In this document: positions 1-6,793 of the stretch, piece after piece | How the letters are laid out: the number at the start of each line of letters is the position of its first letter | How positions within the stretch are numbered: the first letter of the stretch is position 1 | Source: Acidobacteriota bacterium | GTDB taxonomy: Bacteria > Acidobacteriota > Blastocatellia > Pyrinomonadales > Pyrinomonadaceae | Direction of reading: 5' to 3' | Assembly: GCA_003222855.1 (NCBI GenBank) | Contig: QHXH01000166.1 | Coordinates: forward strand, 1-17,631 | Length of the DNA stretch: 17,631 bases | Translations under genes and position numbers: made by a program | Notes under the pieces: model-generated | Told to the model about the DNA's origin: nothing | Seen by the model: the letters and a program-made list of their open reading frames with translations, nothing else | The model's database searches: none

Positions 1-480
1 CTTCGCAATCTCTAATCCGTATTCGATATCGCTTTGTTCACGATCATCGGGAGCTCGCTTTGTGAGGGTGCCCACATCAGGAAGTTGATCCTTCAGGAAA
101 TAAGTTGAATCGATTAATTCGATCCCTTCGCTGGCGAGTTCACTGGCCACGGCGCCGATTAGCGCATCGGTGTTACGGCGTGGCAACCGCAAAAGCATCT
201 TTAGCATGCGCACATCGGGAATCGCGGTGCTGAAAATTTGCACGTGCTTTACCTGCCCCGCCATGATTGCTTTGTCAACGCCTTCGTTCTTAAAGAAGCG
301 GAGCATCTTGCCGAGCTGTCCAATTCCCACCCACGTAAATCGATCCGCGAGTTTTTCGATCGCTGGATCAGTTTCTTCGCGGATGGCGGCGACGGCAACG
401 GCCGCTCCGGCGCGCTTCGCGCCTTCGATGACAAGAAACGGAAACTTTCCGTTTCCGGCTATTAGACCGAGTTTCGTCAC
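1..480 (-). CDS. lpxI: UDP-2,3-diacylglucosamine pyrophosphatase LpxI (DUF1009), N-terminal 160 residues
   Basis: Reading the minus strand from a GTG at 480 gives an open frame of 160 codons to the window edge. It begins VTKLGLIAGNGKFPFLVIEG, the characteristic Rossmann-like N-terminus of the LpxI/DUF1009 family, and continues with IMAGQVKH and an LLRLPRRNTDALIGAV-type segment also typical of it. LpxI hydrolyses UDP-2,3-diacylglucosamine to lipid X in lipid A synthesis, replacing LpxH in many bacteria. Family members are roughly 270-280 residues, so the C-terminal catalytic half lies outside the window. GTG is chosen because homology begins right there; a weak AGGG lies upstream. It follows lpxA in the same direction, separated by a long palindrome, as expected for a lipid A operon. 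Confidence 0.88.
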   Translation of the reverse strand, partial: MTKLGLIAGNGKFPFLVIEGAKRAGAAVAVAAIREETDPAIEKLADRFTWVGIGQLGKMLRFFKNEGVDKAIMAGQVKHVQIFSTAIPDVRMLKMLLRLPRRNTDALIGAVASELASEGIELIDSTYFLKDQLPDVGTLTKRAPDDREQSDIEYGLEIAK

Positions 481-494
481 GATTTAATCAACCC

Positions 495-584
495 TAACCG
501 CAGAGGACGCCGAGGTTTCCACAGAGTTGCGCAGAGGAAATCTCTCCGCGTTCTCTGCGCAAGTCTCAGCGTCCTCTGCGGTTA
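495..584. repeat. Nested palindromic intergenic element between lpxA and lpxI
   Basis: The outer arms TAACCGCAGAGGACGC (495-510) and its exact reverse complement (569-584) form a perfect 16-bp inverted repeat. Inside it a second pair, GCGCAGAG (529-536) and CTCTGCGC (553-560), forms another stem. The element starts 2 bases past the lpxA stop and ends 15 bases before the lpxI GTG, so it fills the operon gap. It resembles the CGCAGAG-rich palindromes scattered through many environmental genomes (recollection, not searched). In the transcript it would fold into a long hairpin that could stabilise the upstream mRNA or lower lpxI expression. Confidence 0.85.
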
Positions 585-585
585 A

Positions 586-1347
586 CTACTTTACTACCCC
601 ACGCTTTGAAGTTTCTATGAATCGCACGAGTTCATCGACTTCTGATGATTCGTTAATTTCAGTCTGGATACGCTCGATAGCCTGCGCGGTATTCAGCTTA
701 GACGAAAGCAGCAGATGGAAGGCGTGATGCAACGCGGCGATCGTTTCGCGCGAGTAGCCGCGCCGTCGCACGCCGACTTTGTTTAAGCCGTAACACCTGG
801 CGTGATTGCCGACCGTCAAAGCGAACGGCAGCGCGTCTTTGACGACCACTGAATATCCGCCGATGTAAGCCTCGCGGCCCACGCGGCAAAACTGATGGAC
901 TCCGGAATAGGCCCCGATATTCGCGTCATCTTCGACGATCACATGCCCGGCTAACGTTGCTGCATTCGCCATGATGACGTTGTTGCCAATCAGACAATCA
1001 TGGGCCACGTGCGCCTGGGCCATGATGAAGCAGTCGTCGCCGATTTTCGTGATGCCGCCCCGCGTGCGACTGCCAATCTCAGTCTCAGTTTGCTCGCCCG
1101 CGAATTTCAAATCCTGCGGCGGTAAGCCGACCGACACGAACGGAAACAGATGCGCTTCGTCGCCGATCCGGGTGCGGCCGTCGATCACACAATGAGAGTC
1201 CACCGTGACGCCGTTTCCCAGAAAAACTTCATCGCCGATCACAACGTAGGGGCCGATGCGACAGCCGGCGCCAATGAATGCCCGCGGACTGATTACAGCA
1301 GAGGAATGGATTTGATTTGTTCGATTTTGAATTGACGGAGCACTCAT
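586..1347 (-). CDS. lpxA: UDP-N-acetylglucosamine O-acyltransferase LpxA with a 14-residue internal gap
   Basis: LpxA catalyses the first step of lipid A synthesis, acyl transfer from acyl-ACP to UDP-GlcNAc, as a cytosolic left-handed beta-helix trimer. The 253-residue product has hexapeptide repeats throughout, PQDLK (77-81), AHVAHDC with the catalytic His at 116 (E. coli His125), LAGHV, VHQFC and a VRRRGYSR segment before the helical C-terminus. The start is ATG 1347, two bases after the fabZ stop; the longer frame to 1401 runs into fabZ and lacks homology. Oddity: compared with E. coli LpxA, which I know from memory, residues 92-105 (IRESVTIHRGTVQG) are absent, so EIGSRTR joins directly to GGITKIG near base 1060. 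This is in frame and removes the His99 equivalent plus most of one coil. It may be a real variant or a sequence defect. Confidence 0.9.
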   Translation of the reverse strand: MSAPSIQNRTNQIHSSAVISPRAFIGAGCRIGPYVVIGDEVFLGNGVTVDSHCVIDGRTRIGDEAHLFPFVSVGLPPQDLKFAGEQTETEIGSRTRGGITKIGDDCFIMAQAHVAHDCLIGNNVIMANAATLAGHVIVEDDANIGAYSGVHQFCRVGREAYIGGYSVVVKDALPFALTVGNHARCYGLNKVGVRRRGYSRETIAALHHAFHLLLSSKLNTAQAIERIQTEINESSEVDELVRFIETSKRGVVK

Positions 1348-1349
1348 CT

Positions 1350-1799
1350 CTAGGATTTTGGCCGGTCCGCGATGACGCTCATGAGTTCCGCGTCTGCGCA
1401 AAGTTGCCCGTCGACCTTCGCCTCGCCGTGCATGCGTTGAATCCGCGGGCCGAACCGGAGCGCCGTGACTTCGAGGGTCAAAGTATCGCCGGGAACAACA
1501 GGTCTGCGAAAGCGGGCCTCTCTGATTCCGGTGAACAGCACGAGTTTCTGATCGCGATCTTCAATTTCGCGGAGGGCGAGGATTGCGCCACATTGGGCCA
1601 GCGCTTCGATTACCAGCACGCCGGGCATGACGGGCGCGCCGGGAAAATGTCCTTCAAAAAAAGATTCGTTGACGCTGACCTGTTTGATGCCGACGATGCG
1701 CTCGAGCGGTTTTAATTCAATGATGCGATCGACCAGCAGAAAAGGGTATCGATGTGGCAGTAGTCTCTTGATACCTTCGGAATCGAGAACCGTTTCCAT
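1350..1799 (-). CDS. fabZ: 3-hydroxyacyl-ACP dehydratase FabZ
   Basis: FabZ dehydrates 3-hydroxyacyl-ACP to trans-2-enoyl-ACP in fatty acid elongation, acting as a cytosolic hot-dog-fold hexamer. The 149-residue product has the full family pattern: LLPHRYPFLLVDR (13-25), the catalytic histidine in GHFPGAPVMPG, and the catalytic glutamate shortly after it in VLVIEALAQ. RFRRPVVPGD follows further on. Length is normal and nothing appears missing. It sits two bases upstream of lpxA. The two enzymes compete for 3-hydroxyacyl-ACP, and fabZ-lpxA adjacency is classical. No clear Shine-Dalgarno sequence precedes the ATG; the strong palindrome just upstream may influence its translation. Confidence 0.97.
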   Translation of the reverse strand: METVLDSEGIKRLLPHRYPFLLVDRIIELKPLERIVGIKQVSVNESFFEGHFPGAPVMPGVLVIEALAQCGAILALREIEDRDQKLVLFTGIREARFRRPVVPGDTLTLEVTALRFGPRIQRMHGEAKVDGQLCADAELMSVIADRPKS

Positions 1800-1809
1800 A
1801 AAGTTCGTT

Positions 1810-1909
1810 ACAGAGCCGGGAGCGGTAGCGAGCGGATCAAGAAGTCAACTTATGACGTCTCAGACTCAAGTTGAGCCCTTGATCCGCTCGCTATCGCTCG
1901 CGGTTCTGT
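1810..1909. repeat. Long imperfect palindrome between skp and fabZ
   Basis: Two 32-base arms, 1810-1841 and 1878-1909, are reverse complements with three mismatches. A further inner stem TCAACTT/AAGTTGA (1845-1851 and 1869-1875) continues the hairpin towards a loop of about 17 bases. The arms contain TAGCGAGCGG, a core I associate with REP-like palindromes of Acidobacteriota (recollection). The element begins 6 bases after the skp stop and ends 10 bases before the fabZ start. It differs in sequence from the palindrome between lpxA and lpxI, so two families have settled in this one operon. Confidence 0.88.
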
Positions 1910-1915
1910 ATCGGG

Positions 1916-2515
1916 CTACCGCGGGGTCGCAGTCGACGCCGTTACCGGATTCTTCGCGTTGTACTCGCTGATGAAGACCTTGGTGACGTCCATGCTGTCG
2001 GTGGCGAACAGCACACCGGGAACCTGGCTGCCGTCAATGATCAAAGTAATCCCGTGCGCTTTGGCAAATGCATCCAGCGCTTTGCCGACTTCCTCCTGTA
2101 ACGGCGTCAACAAATCCCCTCGGCGCTTTTGATAAGCGGCCTGAGTATCTTCCAGCTTTCGCTGCGAATCTTTCCTCAACTGATCAAGTTGATCGACCTT
2201 AGCCTGAATGGTTTTCGGATCGACAGGCGCGGCTGAATTCTGCAACTTGGCGATCTCGTCCTGAAGTGACTGGACGCGCTGGGCAGCAGCGGTCAAGTCG
2301 TCCTGTGGTTTCTTGAATTCAGCGATCAACTGGTTCTGTAAGACGCTGAATTTCGCGATACCTATTTTCGGATCCTGAAAAGCTTCGGAAAAAATCACGG
2401 CGACCTTGCCAACGGGAACAGTGCCCGGCGCCTGGGGCGTTTGCGCAAAAACATGTGAACCAGCCGCGCACGTGATAAAAGCGATTGCCAACAAAAAATT
2501 CTTCTTGCTAATCAT
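1916..2515 (-). CDS. Skp/OmpH-family periplasmic chaperone, copy 1
   Basis: This 199-residue protein starts with a signal peptide (MISKKN, hydrophobic core, cleavage likely after SHVFA before QTP). A short Ala/Pro linker follows, then the OmpH fold: VGKVAVIFSEAFQDPKIGIAKF, a long charged coiled-coil arm from about residue 60 to 135, and a return strand GITLIIDGSQVPGVLFAT near the C-terminus. Skp binds unfolded outer-membrane proteins in the periplasm and hands them to BamA. A strong GGAGGAG lies 8 bases before the ATG. It is the second of two tandem paralogues between bamA and fabZ. The shared coiled-coil ending (AYQKR, EEVGKALDAFAKAHGITLI) points to gene duplication. Confidence 0.92.
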   Translation of the reverse strand: MISKKNFLLAIAFITCAAGSHVFAQTPQAPGTVPVGKVAVIFSEAFQDPKIGIAKFSVLQNQLIAEFKKPQDDLTAAAQRVQSLQDEIAKLQNSAAPVDPKTIQAKVDQLDQLRKDSQRKLEDTQAAYQKRRGDLLTPLQEEVGKALDAFAKAHGITLIIDGSQVPGVLFATDSMDVTKVFISEYNAKNPVTASTATPR

Positions 2516-2606
2516 TTCAATTACTCCTCCAGCTCATTTGCAGCGAAGATGCCGCAGCCGCGTGTAATCGCGACGCCGTCGCCTCCGGGCAAAGCTGGCA
2601 ATTCAG

Positions 2607-3227
2607 TTACGGCGTTGGGGTCAGGGACGCCGTGGCCGGGTTCTTGGTATTGAATTCGGTGATGAATGCTTTGGTTATGTCGAGCGATTCCGAGGCGCTT
2701 ACAATCCCCTGGATCTTTGTTACGTCAAGAATCAAGGTGATGCCGTGGGCTTTGGCATAGGCGTCCAGGGCCTTGCCGATTTCGTCGTAAATGGGCCCGA
2801 GCATATCCTGTAATCGTTTTTGATAGGCAGTCTGCGCGTCCTCAGTCTTGCGTTGCATCTCTCTCGTTTTCTGATCGATCGCTTCTTGCTGTTGAGCGCT
2901 CACTTTGGGATCCTGAACTGCCGACGTTCTTTGCAGATCGGCCTTCAGCTTATCGATCTGTGTCTGCAAGCCTTGCAGTTCAGTTCGTCGCGGCAGGAAT
3001 TCATTCTCAACTTTTTTTGCCGCCGTCACGAGACGCACGATGCCCGCTTTTTCGTCGAGGAACTGATCGGTATCAACCAGCGCGAGTTTTGTTTCTGGTA
3101 CATTGCCCGTTGCCGAGCCAGTTAGCGCCGGTGTGCTGGTGGTTGTCGGTTTTGGCTGCGCGGTGACAGAGGCAGCGCTGATTGCCGCGAAAAAAGCGAC
3201 TGCGGCTATCGCACGAATGATTTTCAT
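2607..3227 (-). CDS. Skp/OmpH-family periplasmic chaperone, copy 2
   Basis: The 206-residue product has a signal peptide (MKIIRAIAAVAFFAAISAASVTA, cleavage before QPKP), a Thr/Ser/Pro-rich linker, then the OmpH domain. This begins KLALVDTDQFLDEKAGIVRL, continues through a coiled coil with the AYQKR motif, and closes with EIGKALDAYAKAHGITLILD. It is clearly paralogous to the downstream Skp, with a diverged N-terminus and arm, so the pair may form distinct or mixed trimers (inference). AGGAA precedes the ATG at about 9 bases. It lies 117 bases after the bamA stop, the standard position for an outer-membrane-protein chaperone. Confidence 0.92.
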   Translation of the reverse strand: MKIIRAIAAVAFFAAISAASVTAQPKPTTTSTPALTGSATGNVPETKLALVDTDQFLDEKAGIVRLVTAAKKVENEFLPRRTELQGLQTQIDKLKADLQRTSAVQDPKVSAQQQEAIDQKTREMQRKTEDAQTAYQKRLQDMLGPIYDEIGKALDAYAKAHGITLILDVTKIQGIVSASESLDITKAFITEFNTKNPATASLTPTP

Positions 3228-3344
3228 AAGTAGTTCCTAATACTCCTTAACAATTTCTTGAGCGCCGGCGTGATGCAACCAGTTAGTTGTTCATGCTGCC
3301 GGTTTGGTTTGCCTGTTGGTTAACCGCGTTCGGTTGAATCAACG

Positions 3345-5926
3345 CTAGAAAGTGCGGCCCACGCTGAAACGAAACACCGACTTTTTCTCGTCAAAGAAGA
3401 AGGGAAATCCGTTGATAACCTGATCTTTACGAGCGTTGGGATTATAAGCATAAATAAGCCTAAAAGGCACGTTAAGAATCGGCACCTGTACGCGAATTTC
3501 GGCGCCCAGGCTGCTGCGCAAATCGGTGAATTTTGCGAACAGACTTTGATCGAGCCGAACCACGGTGTTTCGCTGTGCTTCGCCCCTGAAGAAGACCTGT
3601 TGCAGTCCGGGGGGCAGATTAGTCAGAGGATCGACCGGTCCCAGCCGCAGGGCTTGTTCATATTCAGCTCGAGTGATCAGCCGGTTGTCTCTGGCGATGA
3701 ATCCGAGACCGGGAGACAAGGCCAGGTTCGTAAAACTTTGACAAGCCGCGAGCGTGGTTAAGGTAATGGGCTCAAAACCTGAGGGCGCGCGCGGACAACT
3801 GATAATACCCTGGGTCGAGAGGAAAGGATCGTCGGCGAGAAATTCCGACGAATAGGTTTGCTCTTTCTTTGACCGCAGGTTGAAAGCGTTGCCGACATCA
3901 GCATAGAGCGCCGCCTGAACCGTCCGGCCAATAATAGGAATGCGGTATTCGAAGTTACCCAGGACCTGGGTGTCGGCCCCGGTCGCTGTGTAAACCCGCG
4001 GCAAACTTACAACGTTACCACCGGTCGCTCCGGTAAATGTGCCAATGCTCGTGAGATTCGACGGCAGTCCCGGAACAACATTCGCTGTTCCACTTGCGTT
4101 CGTCGCCAGCACCACGTTGCGCGACGTTATGAAGCTATCGAGTGGGGTCACCGGACTGATCGATCTTACGTTATAGCCGCGGATAGTGAATTCGTCACCA
4201 AGGAAGAAGCGTTCGTAAATCGGCACGCCCTCGACGAATGCAAGCGAATTCGCGCCTCGCACTTTCGCACTGGTCGCAAAACTGCCGACGGTGCCGGCGA
4301 GGATGCGGAAACCGAACACTTCCGGATACTGGGATCGTTTCTTTCTGATGGGAATAAATTGCGTGAACTCCAGCGTCGGCTCATAAGTCCGCACGTCGCC
4401 GCCGAGCCCTGCTACTCCGAGCGACACCGACAGCGATCGTCCTTTCGTCGGATCAATGCTGGCGTTACGAGTGTCATAGACAAAAGTCCCGGTAGCACGG
4501 CTGGTGATGATGTTTGGCTGTCGATAGACGACCGGAATGAAACTTGTCGTCTGTCCGGAGGTATTCACCGCCGGATCTTTCACGCTCGATTGCGAAATCT
4601 GATACGAGAGTCCGATGCGCGAAAATTGGGTGAACGGCCGCTTGCGATAGAACTCAGATAAAGGCGCGCTGGCGAAAACCGAAGCTCCGATCGAATTGCG
4701 GGTAAATAAATTCTCTTCGTTCGTGTTAACGAAATCGAACAACGAACCTGAGGCTCCCTGAACCGCATTCTGGTTTTGCGAGAGGAAGGTTCCTTCACCA
4801 AAGAATTTCTGCGAATAAGCGAACAACGTAAATCCCGCGGTGATGGGCCGATTCCTGATGTACGGCTCGGTAAACGAGAACTGGAACGATCGTTGGCGGT
4901 TGCCGGCGCCCAATTGGAGCGCCAGCACTTCACCCCGTCCGAATAAATTGTTCGTCGAATAGTCCAGCCCAAAGAACGTTCCGCCGATGCCCGATACACC
5001 CCCGTTGAATGAAATCTGCTGGCGGCCTTTCTCAGAAACCTTGACTGTCACGTCGACGAGTCCCTCTTCTTCGTTGGTCCGAAAGTCCGCGTCCTTGTCT
5101 TTGTCGATCGGATTGAAGTAGCCAAGCTGGTTGAGGCGCGTGACCGAGAACTCGAAATAGTTCTGATTATAGATGTCGCCTTCGTTAATCAGCACTTCGC
5201 GCCGCAGCACGTTATCGCGCGTGAAAGTGTTGCCGGTAAATTCCAGCCGCCGCAAGGTGAACTGTTTGCCCTCGTCGATCGTGATCACGAAATCCGCAAT
5301 GCCTTCATCCGGCTTTTGCGGATTGTCCTTGAACGTCGGGTTAATATCGGCGGTGTATTGAATGAATCCCTGGGTGCCGTAAGCCTTCTTCAGGTTTTCG
5401 AACAGACCCTTGCTGAGTGCTTCACCGTTGGCTATCTGTCCCTTTTGCAAGCCGATAAAAGCCTTGATTACTGCTTCAGAAAAAATCGAGTTGCCTTCGA
5501 TCTTGACCTCGCCGACGCGATAAACCTTGCCGTCGATAATCGGAACCGTGATGCGCAGGGTGTCATCAACTGAAGAAATAAAAGGCAGCGGCAGAATGGG
5601 AAAACCGGTGCGTCGTTTTCCCAGGCCTTCGATGCGCGGCTCGCCGTGACGCGCCTGCAAATACCCTTTCGACTTCATATAGGTGTCAACCAGGTGCAGG
5701 TCATAGTCCAGCTTCTGACGATCGAGAATGTCCTGCTCGCGAAAACGCGTGATCAGCCCGGCTTCCTTCACGTACTTCATATGATCGCGCAAGGCGCTGC
5801 TCTTGAAAACGTGGCTGCCTTCGAAACGAATCTCGGCGACGCGGACTCGCGCACCTTCGTTAACGACGAACGTAATCGCGCTGGACGTTTGCGAGACTAC
5901 CTCGGTAAAACGCGCTCGCCCGTTTT
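3345..5926 (-). CDS. bamA: Outer membrane assembly factor BamA, POTRA2 end to beta-barrel (frame-shifted 3' portion)
   Basis: This is the larger part of bamA. It reads TEVVSQTSSAITFVVNEG (end of POTRA2) from near base 5905 and then POTRA3 (VRVAEIRFEG), POTRA4 (VYRVGEVKIEGNSIF) and POTRA5 (FTLRRLEFTGNTFTRDNVLR). The 16-strand barrel follows, with the lid-loop motif FFLGDEFTIRGYNVRSISP, and the protein ends FRFSVGRTF with a terminal Phe, the usual outer-membrane targeting signal. BamA folds and inserts outer-membrane proteins. The portion has no start of its own: a TTG at 5792 lies inside POTRA3, and homology continues upstream of it to the junction at about 5907-5926. It is in a different frame from the N-terminal portion. 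As bamA is normally single-copy and essential, a sequence error or a compensating copy elsewhere must be considered. Confidence 0.9.
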
Positions 5927-6376
5927 CAGTTTTACCGGGTCCAGAATTGATTCTTTAGAAACGCCGACGCGCTTCTCGCGGAAATTTTTCAGCACGTCCG
6001 ATTCCGTCACACTCTTCAGTCCTTCGAATTGAATGTCGCGAATGATCGGCAATTCCCTGACTTCAAAGAGGACGCGAACGCCTCCGCGCGGCGCATCTTC
6101 GGTTGTGACACGGGTGCCGACCTTGTCAAAGAATCCGAGCGATAGAATGGTTTGCAGGTCGCGCGCGACTTGATCCGGATTGTAAACGTCGCCCTGGCGG
6201 GTCTGAATGTAATAGAGAATATCTTCTTTGCGCAGGCGGCGGTTACCTATGATGTCGACGTCTTCAACCAAACGCGGCTGAGGTTGCTGTGCCGACACCG
6301 GCGCGCGAAGGAACAGGCAGGTTGTGCCGATTATCAGGCTGAGTGCGGCGAACAGGACGACGCGATAAGAGTGCAT
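5897..6376 (-). CDS. bamA: BamA N-terminal portion: signal peptide, POTRA1 and part of POTRA2, ending in a frameshift stop
   Basis: The start is ATG 6376 (MHSYRVVLFAAL), with AAGGGAAC about 9 bases upstream. The extra 30 codons reaching 6466 lack signal-peptide character. A signal peptide ending APVSA before QQPQ is followed by POTRA1 (VEDVDIIGNRRLRKEDILYY to RVLFEVRE). POTRA2 follows (PIIRDIQFEGLKSVTESDVL, SILDPVKLKTGERV). The frame then hits a TAG at 5897-5899. BamA homologues have roughly 15 more residues here (a helix of the type ELLAEKGR plus the start of a strand), so bases appear to be missing as well as the frame being shifted. The sequence AAAACG-N8-CGTTTT at 5907-5926 marks the junction. 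Confidence 0.88.
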   Translation of the reverse strand: MHSYRVVLFAALSLIIGTTCLFLRAPVSAQQPQPRLVEDVDIIGNRRLRKEDILYYIQTRQGDVYNPDQVARDLQTILSLGFFDKVGTRVTTEDAPRGGVRVLFEVRELPIIRDIQFEGLKSVTESDVLKNFREKRVGVSKESILDPVKLKTGERVLPR

Positions 6377-6425
6377 AAGTGACGGTTCCCTTAGAGCTTT
6401 CTCTGGGGACCTAGCAGTATCAGAA

Positions 6426-6549
6426 GCCCGCGCGTAAGCAAGGGCGCTCGTTCGACCTAGGCTCAAGCCGATTTCTTAGGCCGAGCACAGGATATAAATT
6501 AATTCAGCGCTTACTAACTGTCCGCAAGTCCGCGCGTTACCAGGGCGCT
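6426..6549. repeat. Two related REP-like units upstream of bamA
   Basis: Unit 1 (6426-6448) reads GCCCGCGCGTAAGCAAGGG followed by CGCT. Unit 2 (6528-6549) reads GTCCGCGCGTTACCAGGG followed by CGCT. They agree at most positions. Each can pair its 5' GCCC/GTCC end with its 3' GGGC. The stretch GCGCTTACTAAC just before unit 2 (from about 6507) is an approximate inverted copy, so unit 2 is one half of an imperfect hairpin. Such units are typically dispersed in many copies; only this pair is visible in the window. Confidence 0.55.
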
Positions 6550-6715
6550 TATTCATCGCCCTTGAACTATGGCCTGCCGAGATATCTCAAACTATTATCA
6601 GTTCTTACTAGCTGGGAAAAGTAACACAAACCGGCTCGAATTGCGCAGCCTGGGGAGGACTTTGATTCGCCGCAGCCTTCGCCCGTTGCCAGATTCAAAC
6701 GTAACAAAGCGGCGC

Positions 6716-6746
6716 ATTATAGCGGGAAGATAAAGGGAAAGTCCAA
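6716..6746 (-). promoter_or_regulatory. Possible sigma-70-type promoter for the bamA operon
   Basis: On the minus strand TTGGAC (6746-6741) is followed after 19 bases by a perfect TATAAT (6721-6716). The -10 box is consensus, but the spacer is two bases longer than ideal. The site is about 340 bases upstream of the bamA ATG and downstream of the clpC stop, which would leave a long leader containing the REP-like units. This is based on motif matching only. Confidence 0.35.
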
Positions 6747-6793
6747 AGTGCGGCACCCTGGGCCTAAATAAATCTCAGTAAGTTGTCCGGTGG

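Larger units (their letters stand above)
6377..6793. other. 417-base non-coding interval between clpC and bamA
   Basis: I see no convincing gene here. The interval holds two related REP-like units (6426-6448 and 6528-6549) and a possible minus-strand promoter for bamA at 6716-6746. The rest looks unstructured. No clear U-tailed terminator for clpC was found, so read-through from clpC into bamA cannot be excluded. Confidence 0.6.

Noticed and set aside
1348..1401. Longer lpxA start at 1401
   Set aside because: The added residues overlap fabZ and show no LpxA similarity. ATG 1347 sits right after the fabZ stop.
5897..5926. Programmed ribosomal frameshift in bamA
   Set aside because: Conserved POTRA2 residues are missing at the junction, not only out of frame, and no slippery heptamer with a downstream structure is evident.
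6377..6466. Longer bamA start at 6466
   Set aside because: The extra 30 residues are not a signal peptide and cross a REP-like unit. ATG 6376 has a ribosome site and begins a proper signal peptide.
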